This document shows positions 1-10,573 of a stretch of 64,000 nucleotides of DNA, in pieces. The DNA comes from Pyrenophora tritici-repentis. Its lineage: Eukaryota > Ascomycota > Dothideomycetes > Pleosporales > Pleosporaceae. Location of the stretch: assembly GCF_003171515.1 (NCBI RefSeq), contig NC_089393.1:930001-994000 (forward strand). Reading direction: 5' to 3'. Within the stretch, counting starts at the first letter, position 1. Each line of letters begins with the position of its first letter. The notes beneath the pieces are model-generated. The model had not been told where the DNA came from, did not search any database, and was given only the letters and a program-made list of their open reading frames with translations. The position numbers were made by a program, and so were the translations under genes.

Positions 1-3000
1 CTGAGTGCTTTCACTAAAACACCTGTCCAGCATTACAATGCTTTTTCTGTCCATTCAGTAAGCATATTTGGCATACACCCTCCGCTTGTAAAAAAGAAAT
101 GGTAGAAGACTGCATCTGGGGAGCTGAGTCTAGGTGCTTTTCACTAAAAATCGCAAGCCAGGAAAGCATGCCTCGCCTTTCTGTTCGCGGAGCCTAAAAA
201 CTTACCCGAGACATGCTGATGTCCTGTGGGCATGACCACTTTTGAGATGCCGGGTATAAAACAACAATAATAGATATTCATGGTTCTTCTGGGTTTGAAA
301 GTTGGGACCTCGTTGAAAAATTTATAAATGCGTAGGCATAAAATACCTCTATTGACTATCTTCCTTCTTGCCGCAGAAACTTCTTGAGGGTTTCTATTTT
401 ACCAAAAATGCCGGGTAGCCTTGGATGCTTCCAAAATCATCATAAAAACATTCTCATGACTTTTCTCGTCTTTCAAGTCTGTAAGCCGCTTGCTGGCTTC
501 CTCCTATGCATATGTAAAGTACCTCATTCCCTCGCCTTCTTTCGTGAATCCTTTCAAACACTATAGCTCATTCCTCTGTTACAAACTCTCTCGATAACCA
601 TATAATGGAGGCTTTCGAACTACTTCGCAGACATAAAAGTGAGTTTGCTAGTTCTTATACTTTTTAACTGTGTATATTAAGCTCCCCCTTCGCTTCTCTT
701 CTTTCTTCTTAGAAAATCCTTGGTGTCTTCTTTTTTAGCAAAAAATGGCTGGATACAAGCCATGTCCCCGAAAACTTCAGACATCAGGGCTTATAATCCT
801 CTGGTCTGGAGAAGCTCCTGGGCCGTTGTTTACAACCTAAATACGATGTCTAGAGATCTTTATAGGGGACTCTAAAAGGGAGGACTCCTTCTGACATCTA
901 TTGCTTTACTGAAAATTTTGTGATATTCTAGAACTGTTGGTTGGCTTTGCACTAAGTGCGTAAAGGGAAATAACGATAACTAGGAATGCATTCTGTTCGG
1001 TGGTTCTAATTGATATCTACGAACATAGGTGCTACGAAGGTATACCTAAGCTCTTGCGCAAGGTGGGCCGAAGTCGGGCCGAAGTGTCCAGCAGCCGACG
1101 TCTCTACCGATACTCACGATCCGACACTATACGTATATAAATCTTGCTTTACCCGCGAAATCATCCTCTAACATTCTATCAATTAAACTTTCTCTCTTGA
1201 AAACGACGATATATACTTTTTAGACCTCTCTGCCTCTTTTGTTTTGCAAAATATATCTTGAAGCGCACCATGCTTTAGCTTTGCCCCTGGAATAATCTGC
1301 TCTCCTACGTCTGAGTTGGCTACCCCAGCGATTCTAATGTTCCGCTGTCCGAAAAAGTAGTGTATATCACCTAAATATCTCTTTCTATTCTTTTCTAATA
1401 TTTTTTCCAGCAGTCTGATGGAAACTCTCCTAGGTCTTCGACGAGACCACATATGTTGGTAAGCATCACATTTTGGTAGTTTTGTCGAAACCAGGACATA
1501 ATAACCTAAGTCATCCTCTTTAGATAAAACTAGAACCGCGCAGTAAGTCGCATATAGGGAGAGGCACAGCGTATGATTTTGCGTCTATTGAATGGTCGTT
1601 TCACTTAGTCTCATTGTGCCCCTTGAGTACTATAGTACTCTCCCACAGGCGACTCAAAATTTCCGCTCTTGAACGAACCCCCCCCCATTACAGTTACAAC
1701 TCGATCCTTATCCGAGATTGAACGCCTCCGCCACACTTAAATATCTGTTACCTGTATCTGTTACCTGCGGCGTTTGTCGAAAATAGTGAGTGAAGTGGCA
1801 AACGACATATCTATGAGGTCCGGGGGTCGAATGCGGACTGGATATTAGTCTTTCTTGATTGATTTTGGGACATCTTTTCCAGGACTGCTTAGTTGTTTCG
1901 TGAGCTTCCTGTGCGGCCTATAAAAAGCGCCCGGGCAGTTTGAATCAACAGCTGCAACGCCAACGCCGAATATTGGGGTCTCACAACTGTGTTATGGTTA
2001 GAACCTTTGGTTAAGATAGTTTTCACTACATATGTAGTCGTCATAATCCGACTTAGAAACAGTTATCACATACGGTTTAAAGCAAAGAATTTCGCCGGTT
2101 CGAGGTAAGAAGAGAGAGTAACATGCAATTCATGATTAAGCGTTTAGAAATAAAGAGTATCATTTCGGTGCTGATGGAGTATGTTTGGATTTGGAGATGG
2201 GAAACGAGAGTGACGTCCAAGGTACCGTGCTGCGTTTTAAACCAAAGCCTCAAATCAGTGTTTTTAGTGCAATGTTTTGTACGGAAACATGAATCTATTC
2301 TCTTTTCTCTTTTGTGATACGGAGTCAAGTTATTGGATTTTCGACAGACAGAAGACGCATCCGGTGTCGTCAATGAATCTTGTGAAACTATATTTTGATT
2401 CAGGCAAAATTGTAGAGAAGGAAAGAGTAGAAAGATAAAATTGTACAGCTCTATATATCTGAGAGATGGTGACTAGTGATAGGTTTGCGTAGTTATCTTC
2501 CAGCTGCTCCACACACGTTCCTTTGATGTTGCATGTTCCAATCGCATCTTTTGAGTAGGTGCGGAGAGTATTGGGAAACAGCAAACATATCTCCGTGGGG
2601 CTTTTTTTGATAAGCAGGAATTAGGTAGAAAGCTATTTAAAAAATTTTAAACAGCAGAGGCGAGGACACAAGACATGTATTTGGCATATAAGCTTCTTAG
2701 TAATCTTGAACAGCTTAGAGTGGACTCAACCATGACTTCATCTTGTCAAGATTTTGGAACACCATGATCATAGAAAGTATTAGGAAGGAGAGAAGGGAAG
2801 ATAGTATAGAGCAGTAAACTTTGGATTCGGCGATGCATTCTCGACCATGAGTCGTATTTGGGACCGTTTGCAAGCCATGGTTTTGGGAAACTTGCGCTGT
2901 CATATTTAGCTCGACAGCATCACGAGAAGAAATATCGCGCAGTACTAAATTCATGAAACGATAACGCGTGTACATTGGACTCTAGAGTTTCTTTTTGATT

Positions 3001-3403
3001 TGATAACTATAAATAAATCGTGCAAAGCATGTGGCACATGAGGTCGGTAGTTTGGAGGGCTACTGTAGACATTTCGATAGGACGGAACAGACAACGCCGT
3101 TCATATGTTGCCAAGCATGAAGTTTTTAAAGTTTCTTTTTACACTTGGAAGGATCAGTGATGAAGTTTGTAGGTCGCGCGTCCGTCTACTCCACCCGTCC
3201 CTGCCAAGCGTGGCGTTCTGCCGCGTCAGGCCGCCTTGTGACAGCATAGCTTCCCCAACATCCACCTCCAGCCTCCCGCGACAATCCCCGCGCTATACCC
3301 AGCGAAGCGCTCCACGCTTGAAGAGTGCTTACCACTGTACATACAGACCTCGGCCTTTTTGTAGCCTAGTTTGAGCGGCCAAAGCTACCCCAACGCCGCA
3401 ACA
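1..3403. other. gene-free AT-richer stretch
   Basis: No open frame here reads like a conserved protein on either strand; the longest (about 100 codons) are low-information. The sequence looks more AT-rich than the rest of the window. A motif built on CTGAGT and GCTTTTCACTAAAA occurs near 1-20 and again near 124-150, so an old diverged repeat is possible. A run of nine C lies at 1678-1686. The last 100 bases or so before 3404 should be the VPS29 promoter and leader. Confidence 0.5.
1742..1767. repeat. 13-bp tandem direct repeat
   Basis: The unit TATCTGTTACCTG occurs twice head to tail, at 1742-1754 and 1755-1767. It has no evident gene context. Confidence 0.8.
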
Positions 3404-4266
3404 ATGGCTTCGCGACTGGTGCTGGTCCTAGGCGACCTCTTCATACCAGATAGAGCCTCAGTATGTTGACTAGACACATATCTGTGCGATGCTAGACCTC
3501 ACAAACTTACAGGCGACATAGGATATACCGGCCAAGGTACGCCTTACCCCACCTCCAATACTCCCGATATACCATCCATATACCTCAAACCACAATATCC
3601 CTACCTTTGTACATGCGCCTACGCTCACCATGACATTTATAGTTCAAGAAACTTCTCGCGCCTGGAAAGATTGGACAGATTCTCTGTCTAGGCAACATAA
3701 CGGACCGTGAAACGTACGAGTTCCTCCGCGCCATTGCGCCCGACCTACAAATCGTAAAAGGCGACTTTGACGTCGAAGCGCCAAACCTCGCATTGTCAAA
3801 AGTTGTCACACACGGAAGTCTACGTATAGGATTCACGCACGGGCATACGATCATACCACCGGGCGATGGCGATAGTTTGCTCATAGCAGCGCGGCAAATG
3901 GATGTGGATGTGTTGCTGTGGGGCGGCACCCACAAGTTTGAGGCGTATGAGATGGAGGGCAAATTCTTTGTAAACCCAGGGAGTGCGACGGGAGCAATGT
4001 GTACGGGGTGGTGGACTGAGGACGAGGACCCTACGCCAAGTTTTGTGCTGATGGATGTGAGTTTACCCTGATCGCGTCTGCTACACGGGCGATGAGAAGA
4101 TGCAGATTGGCGGTGAGGCATGTTACAGCCGACTAACAACACACAACAGGTGCAAGGCGATGTCCTGGTACTGTACGTGTATCAACTACGCAAAGATGCC
4201 GAGGGCAACGAGAATGTCGCGGTGGAGAAGGTGTCGTTTCGGAAAAACGGCGGCGGTGCTTCATAG
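3404..4266 (+). CDS. VPS29: Vacuolar protein sorting protein 29 (retromer subunit)
   Basis: Vps29 is the calcineurin-like phosphoesterase-fold subunit of the retromer cargo-recognition trimer (with Vps35 and Vps26), which returns receptors from endosomes to the Golgi. The gene reads as four exons: 3404-3460, 3522-3536, 3643-4056 and 4150-4266, giving 200 residues (human about 182). Family hallmarks are GDLFIPDR at the start, FKKLLAPGKIGQILCLGN, KGDFD, THGH, THKFEAYE and NPGSATGA. Two positions that bind metal in active relatives are altered: the His in the GDxH-type motif is Phe, and the first His of GHTH is Gly (WGGTHKF). This agrees with Vps29 being a scaffold rather than an enzyme. Exon 2 is only 15 nt (DIPAK). 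It was needed because reading through from exon 1 or using the nearer AG gives a stop, and the joined protein then matches the family without a gap. Confidence 0.93.
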
Positions 4267-5399
4267 AACGGGGTGACACGATGTTGAACGGCCGGTTGAA
4301 GTCGGCTTACATGCCGGTTGAACGCATGAACGACGTGGTTGCACAACCTTGCTGCCATGTACGCGCATGTATACTACGAGGAATAGAAAGGCCCATGTCA
4401 TACAGCATGAACCTTCGGAAGCTGATCATGATCGCTAAATGGATCGAACTTTGGCTCCATCATCCCTCCCCCTCTTGCAGATCCTAAGCTATCAATGCTG
4501 TGCAATGGAATCACTGCACTTTGTAGCCCACACACACTCTACGGCTAAAGGCATGATCTAGTCTACTACCCACAGTACGGTGGCATGTCGTCCTCTCGCG
4601 GACAAGCATTACCCTCGTTTGTACGCCGATGCTGTATCCCCTGACCCTGATTTCGATCATGATACCAACAAACGCACACGCGCACAGAATATGTAGAAGA
4701 CCCCCAAGAAAAAATACCCTCACGTGAGCCTCATGTCACGATCGTCTCATCTACAACACCCGTCTCCGCTTTTTCTTGATCGTCCTCTTTTTTTTCTGTT
4801 GTCTTACCCCACATTTTGTAACCATCCATGTTACCGACCGGTGAGGCAGCCCGGGCCCTGTAACACAATGTTTCACCAACGCTGAACAAAGGTGTTCGCC
4901 CAAACAGGTTAAGGTACAGGAATAGAGAGGTACCGAGTAAGAGAGAGACGGAGATGAGGATCTCAAGGCTGAGTCAACCTTTCCGCGCCTTGCCGCTGAC
5001 CGGTCCGAGAAAGCAAATGTAAAATGCATATCGTGCCGGTTTGATATTGATCAACCCGGAGATGGGCCCCGGCTGGTTCCCCCCTTTCCCCGCTGGTTTC
5101 GCGACGACTGGCCGAAGCCGATCATGTCCGGGGCTTACTCCTACGTGATATGTACCCGACAAACGTACGTACGTACGTACATATGTAAATGTAGTGTACA
5201 CGAGATAATTATGCTCTAAATGACCACGCTTTATGCAATGCAAAACAAAAAAAACATAATGGGCAACGTCACATTTTTCTTATGTTCCCATACTAGACAT
5301 AGACGCACACACGCACGGCCAACACCACCACCACCCCACACACACACACACACACACCGCATCAGATCATCAGATCATCAGATCACCACCAGCCCCCCC
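4267..5399. other. intergenic region between convergent VPS29 and HAL2-like genes
   Basis: No supported gene is present. It holds the 3' ends of both neighbours and three simple repeats: a CGTA tract at 5164-5180, a CA tract at 5337-5357, and three perfect copies of the 8-mer ATCAGATC at 5361-5384. The last lies 15 nt beyond the stop codon of the minus-strand gene. Confidence 0.7.
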
Positions 5400-6651
5400 T
5401 CAACTATCCCTCTTCTTCAGTACCTCCTTGACGCTCTTACCCACCTCTTCAAAGTAGCCCGGCAAACAAGCCACCATGCCCCAGTTGCGCTCGCCGGTGA
5501 TTTTCCTGCCCTGTGAAAAGTCGATTTGCTCGCCGTTGAAGTCGCTAATCACACCGCCAGCCTCCTGGTACAGCAGGTGGCCGCCGGCGTGATCCCAGAC
5601 GTAGGTGAAGCGGTCGAGCGTCTTTGGGATGCGCACCATGACGTCTGTTGCGCCGAGGGTGAGAGCTACGTACTTCATCTGCTGGGACCAGATGACGGTT
5701 CCTGGCCAGCTGGCGCCGAGCGAGGTTGCAACAGCTTCGTGTTCGGGTTGCGAGAGCGATGTTTTGCCTAGTGTTGCTTCGACAAAGTTGAGCTCAGAAG
5801 GTTTTTTCGGGGGCAGAGTGGTTAGGTCTACGTGGCGGATATCGGTTCCCAGACCGTGGGCGGTCATGCTGCGGATGAAGGTTCCTTGGCCTTTGACGGC
5901 GGAGAGAACGACGCCGTAGCCGTCTTTGTCGACAGTGTCTTCGTGGATGCGGGTTTGGCCGAGGGGGCCCTGGATGGGGAAGGCGAGGTTCGGACAGGCG
6001 ACTACGCCTACTTGCTGCACGCCGTCGACGAGCAAACAGAGACAAACGGCATATTGCTGGCCTTGCCTTTACGAAGAAAAAAATAACTCGTTAGTGAATA
6101 ATCAAAAAAAGGGGTTTCTCCAAAATTGCCGTCTCGTGGTTGAACAACAAAATTGAACATTTTTTTACTTGCATGAAAGTCGCCGTTCCATCAACTGGAT
6201 CCATAACCCATACCCGTCCTCTCCCCGTGTCCTCGCCTTTGCCTCCGCGGTCAATAAGATCAAACATGTCCTTTTTGGATGCGGCAAAGACTAGTTGTGC
6301 CTCATCACGCACGTGCTTCTGCGCCTCCTCTTCGTTACCGATTCCGTTGGAAGCTGCATGAGCCTCCTCCTTTGCCTGTTGCACAAGTTGCCAGACACGG
6401 TCGGCGAGCTGCTCATTCTGGCGCAATGCATCTGCGCTCTCCTCACCTAAGAAGCGGTCATTTGGATACACAGCTAGCAGGGCGGAAATGAGGAGAGCCT
6501 GGGCGGCGAAATCCGCAATCGTCACGGGACTGTCGTCTGCCTTTGTCTCTGCGGACACGTTGTTGGAGAGGCTGCGGAGCACGGATTTGGTAAGGAGGGC
6601 GGCCCGGTGGACGGCGCGCAGGGCCAGGCGGAGCTCAGCCGTATAGGCCAT
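5400..6651 (-). CDS. MET22: 3'(2'),5'-bisphosphate nucleotidase (HAL2/MET22 type)
   Basis: This Li+/Na+-sensitive enzyme removes the 3' phosphate from PAP and PAPS, clearing a toxic by-product of sulfate assimilation. Exon 1 is 6651-6173 and exon 2 is 6066-5400, giving 381 residues (yeast enzyme 357). Inositol-phosphatase-superfamily metal motifs are present: GEES near residue 69, DPVDGT at 151-156, and WDHAGG in the C-terminal half. The start is the ATG at 6651 (MAYTAELRL), which fits the family; the upstream in-frame extension is basic and unlike the family. The intron (6067-6172) can only join in frame if it starts with GC (GCAAGT) and ends in AG. The result ...TATFMQGQQYAVCL... fits the family exactly. 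A CTAAC branch-like motif lies inside the intron. The closest alternative is another bisphosphate nucleotidase or inositol monophosphatase paralogue. Confidence 0.9.
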
Positions 6652-6925
6652 TGTGACTTGATTTACTGGGGATCTTCTTCTTTGTTCCTTGATTGTTGTT
6701 GGAGTGCGTGACGGGGGCAATGTGTCTGCCCGCTGGGTTCTATGGTTTCAGTTTATAAGGTCAGATGAGAAAGATTAAGAGTTTTGGCAAGCTAATACTA
6801 GCAAGCGCATAGTAAGCGAGGTTGGCGTGAGACATGGTCAGAACGCTTTTTACTACTTTCTTCTCACGACATTGGGAGGCCGAGTTTCACCAGCAGCTTC
6901 AGAACCATGACAGAGGAGGCTCACC

Positions 6926-7305
6926 ATGTTCACGAGAAGACAAGCGAAGCTGGAGTCAGATGTGGCTGTTTACGAGCGATTGTACGACAAGGCACGAGTC
7001 ATGCTCGCTAGCTCAACCAAAGTAAATGGCGGATCGTGATTTGAGAGGGGCAAAAACCGCGCCGGTCCGACCTGATACTTTTCAGGTGGAGGCTGCGGCG
7101 TCGACTATCACCAGATACATGGAAAATCCTGCGGCGCCATTCCGTGTCTACCCGCAAAGGGTCACCCTTTTTCATCGACGACGGCTCGCAACCGGGAACA
7201 GTGGTTGGAAAAGAGCCCACTACGGTACTAGACGGGCCGATTCGTCGGGAGAGTGCCAAACTCGGGAGATATACGTCAAGGATCAAGCGAGCAGAGGTGA
7301 ATTGA
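6926..7305 (+). CDS. possible small two-exon gene, unknown function
   Basis: I do not recognise this product. Two neighbouring frames look protein-like. The first starts at the ATG at 6926 and runs through KLESDVAVYERLYDKARVML. The second runs from about 7086 to the stop at 7305 and contains GSPFFIDDGSQPGTVVGKE. A plausible intron acceptor (CTGATAC, pyrimidines, then CAG) ends at 7085. The donor is uncertain: the strong GTAAAT site at about 7021 leaves the wrong phase, and a weak GTGATT site about 18 nt further on gives the right one. Total length would be about 108 residues. It could instead be a decayed gene or chance coding. Confidence 0.25.
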
Positions 7306-10090
7306 TTCAAGCGCCGGTAGGGACCGAGCAGCGTTCACGATAAATTAACTGCGCCTGTTATAAAGTTACACGGCGTTTATTCGCCCACTGCTTGGCGGGT
7401 GTTTGCCTGGTGAAAAATGGCTGCCGCCGCATAGTCCTCCAAGTGGCCTGCGGCTCTGCCTTCCGAGTGTCCCCATAGTGTTGCAGGTGCTAGTAATATA
7501 GAAAGCGAGGTACCTAGATGGGTTGCACAAATATTGAGCAACCCACAGCCTGCATCATCTTGCAGCCAGAGCACGCAAGCGGTATATGCATCCTTTGCAA
7601 GAGGATCGATATGGCGCGATATTTTAATGTAGATTGCATCTGGAAGCGTCGAGCGCGTTATGTCGTGCTTCATCGATGATTATCAAGGGTACTGGATACG
7701 CACAGAATGCATCATCGATGCATGGTGAGGAGTTTGCATATGACTACATTGTTTATCGAGACTAACAGAATGTTTCAAGAACTTGGGTGCAGTGCATGGC
7801 TCGCTTGGTGGCGATGTCGCCATGACGGTCGCAAAGGAGGAAAGCGTCCGTTGTATCTGTGGGGAAGGCAATGATGGGCCGCATCTGTATTTGGGTCCCG
7901 CACTGGACTGTGCGCTGATTGCTTTGATACTGACTGAATCGCGCGGCACGGGAGCGATACGTGCAGAGATACGTCAAATTTTAGGGGACCTCGTTAACCG
8001 CGAGGGTGTCGAGGGGTCTTGAGATAAGGTCGACATGTTCCTGCAGAAGGCCTGTAAGCGTCAGAGTTTCTTGCCCGGTGGCTTGTCTAGGGCCATGTCG
8101 CACAGAAAGCTGGGAAGAGGGGGGAGGGAGCGTGGGGGCTGTCTCTCAGCAAGGTGGTCATGCAGGTCGCTCGTGTTGGAGCAGGCGGACCAAGTGACTT
8201 GCAGCTGAGGGCGGCATGATAATTCGTCCGTCCCAAGGCTGGCTGGGACAGGCCCTGAGGTGGTTGCAGGACGTTTGCCTCGTCTAGTGGGTAGGCGGCT
8301 TCTTGAGGCGAAGATGCTTATCTCGGTTGGCATGTCGAGGAGGTGGAACTAGAGGAGAGGGTTCCTGCACAGATTGTGCACGCCATGAACAGCTAGAAGG
8401 ATGACCGAACAGGCGTTCAATACTTGCTTCGCCCTCGCCGACCCCCGATGAGGGGAACAGGCCGTGACCAAGAGTCCAGGTCGGTCTTGTCCTGACGGAT
8501 TAGGACAAGGAGGCTTCAGGCGCTCAGCCAGAAGCGAGGCATCGAGGACGTCCAGGCGCTTGTGCGGACATTTGGTAGGACGATTGATCCGCGCGCAAAA
8601 TGTCATCAAATTGTGTTGAGGCATTGCGTGAGCCGGCATCTGGTGGAAGGCGGTAGTTCGGAGGGAGTTTGGGTGATGATCATTGCTGGACTTGCAAGTT
8701 GCAAGCTTTGGGTGGGCAGCGAATGGCATGGGGCCAGGCTTGGAATGGCGCAAGATAACGTCCTTGGGTGGACTGAATTGGTGACGACACATGCATGGCT
8801 AGACCGGTTTGCATTGTCAAAGTTGATTGCATGATCAGGACGAGGGGTGCCTGCATTCCAGCTTGTTGACACACGAGGCTCCGTGTTGTTTGCATTTGCG
8901 CAGCGCTGGGCATGCGCTTACGGCAGGCGGCAGGCGTGAGAAGGGGACTGTACATATTGATGTCCAGCAGGGCTAGCAGCTGCAGGGCGAGAGAGTGAGA
9001 CCTGGCGTACTAGCGGCTGCTGGCCCCAAGGTTTAGACTGTTATCACCGACGCTGGCAAAAACCGGGCCTAACAATGGGGCAGAGTGGTCGGGTATTCTT
9101 GAATACTTGATTTCAAAAGTCTTGCGTGTGCGCGACCAGGGTGGCATGGTAGCCTCATGACTGCTGAAACCGATGGCTGCCAATCCCAATGTTTGCCATG
9201 GAGCCTCGTAACCGGTACCTAGATTTTGCATATCAGTCATCTGCCCGTCCCGCAGCAGGCGACGCAGATGACTACTAGTAGCGAGAACCATGGTCATGGA
9301 GGAGGTCCTATCACGCACTGGGTGATGGTGGTGGTGGTGGTGGTGGTGGTGGGATGAGTAGTGGTGGTGGTGTCACCAGATGTCGGCGGCCATTGCCCGC
9401 CGCGGCCGAAAAATCTACGGTGCAGGAGCGACAGCAGTACATAACCATAACAGTCTAGCAATAGCACTCTAGCAGCAGCCCAACTGCAACGACGTGCTTA
9501 GGCAGCTTCGTCAGAGAAGGATTAAATGTCGCGTACAGCGAATAAAGGCCGTAGAGCATCTAGGAAGCTCGCGGCGCCGTCACCGTCGTGGGTTGCAGCG
9601 GCTGGGACGAATAGCAACGGACCGCTGTGCACCTGTTCGGCGGGATGGCACACTGCCTGGACTAGGGCGGATTGGGGCGGGTCAGTGAGGGGTGCATGCG
9701 GCACGAGCAAAGCAGAGGCTACAGGCTACAGCGCTTGTGAGATAATTCAAAAGTTCAAAGTTCTTGGCTGCAGGTGCAGGTCAGCCCGTGCGGAGACGAC
9801 ATGGATGGCCGTGGACCCTGCCCGCAGCATGGCTGAGGGTGACTAGGGTCAGCCGTAGTGGGTGCCTGAGCCCGACTTAAGTATAATCCCCATCCTCCCG
9901 TTTCTCCACACGGCCCTTCCGCTCACGAACACACACACACACTCTTGAAGCACTGCTGCCTACGAGATTTATTAAAACCCGGCCTCCCCATATCTCCCCA
10001 TCATATCAACACAACATTACCGGCCTCCTCAACATCATCACCTGACCATCACCTCCATCACCACCATCACCACCTACAACAACCACTCCA
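7306..10090. other. long gene-free region upstream of the Ecl1-like gene
   Basis: No frame is convincing on either strand. It contains a TGG/GGT microsatellite at about 9326-9352 with a second short tract near 9361-9372. From 9880 onward it is C/T- and CA-rich, as expected for the promoter and long leader of the gene at 10091. A CAC/CAT-rich stretch runs to the start codon. Confidence 0.6.
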
Positions 10091-10573
10091 ATGGCTTCCC
10101 AAATGGAGTGCTTCAACGACTTTTGTCTATCCTGCGACCGTCAGATTGCTGAGAACGGCGTCTACTGCTCGCAATCGTGCCGGTTAGCCGACCTGGAAAA
10201 GGCTGGCAGCGCGGCACAAGCACCCTCGCAACTCTCATCATCTGCTTCGTCGTCAACGTCGTCCAACGGCGGCTTCTACCTCGCGCCAGCAATCAACTTC
10301 TCGGCCTACAAGGGAGCCTCCAGCTCACAGGTCGCACCATCTAGCCCGTACCACTACTACCCAACCACAAACGGCAGCTACTTCGCACCACCCACGGCAC
10401 AAAGGCAATCACCACAACGCAGCCTGACGCCCTCGTCATCGCGCTCATCACTAGCCTCATCGTCGTCCCAGACCCAGTCGGGCATCTCACAACAAGCCGC
10501 CACCCAGCTCAACAGCTACATGCGATCATTCGACCAAACACGGGACGTCAAGAGGCGGTACACACAGTACTAG
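10091..10573 (+). CDS. Ecl1/2/3-type zinc-binding lifespan regulator
   Basis: The 160-residue product begins with a compact Cys cluster (MECFNDFCLSCDRQI, then GVYCSQSCR) typical of the fission-yeast Ecl1/Ecl2/Ecl3 family. Members are small nuclear zinc-binding proteins that extend chronological lifespan when overexpressed and respond to sulfur or metal starvation. The rest is Ser-rich low-complexity sequence. It includes a segment with SPYHYYPTTNGSYFAPP and a basic end (DVKRRYTQY). It is a single exon and the start ATG is followed directly by the cysteine cluster. Function is inferred from the N-terminal pattern only. Gene-poor DNA lies on both sides, which suggests extended regulatory sequence. 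Confidence 0.75.
   Translation: MASQMECFNDFCLSCDRQIAENGVYCSQSCRLADLEKAGSAAQAPSQLSSSASSSTSSNGGFYLAPAINFSAYKGASSSQVAPSSPYHYYPTTNGSYFAPPTAQRQSPQRSLTPSSSRSSLASSSSQTQSGISQQAATQLNSYMRSFDQTRDVKRRYTQY

Noticed and set aside
9326..9372. GGT repeat as a CRISPR-like or regulatory array
   Set aside because: It is a plain trinucleotide microsatellite without spacers.
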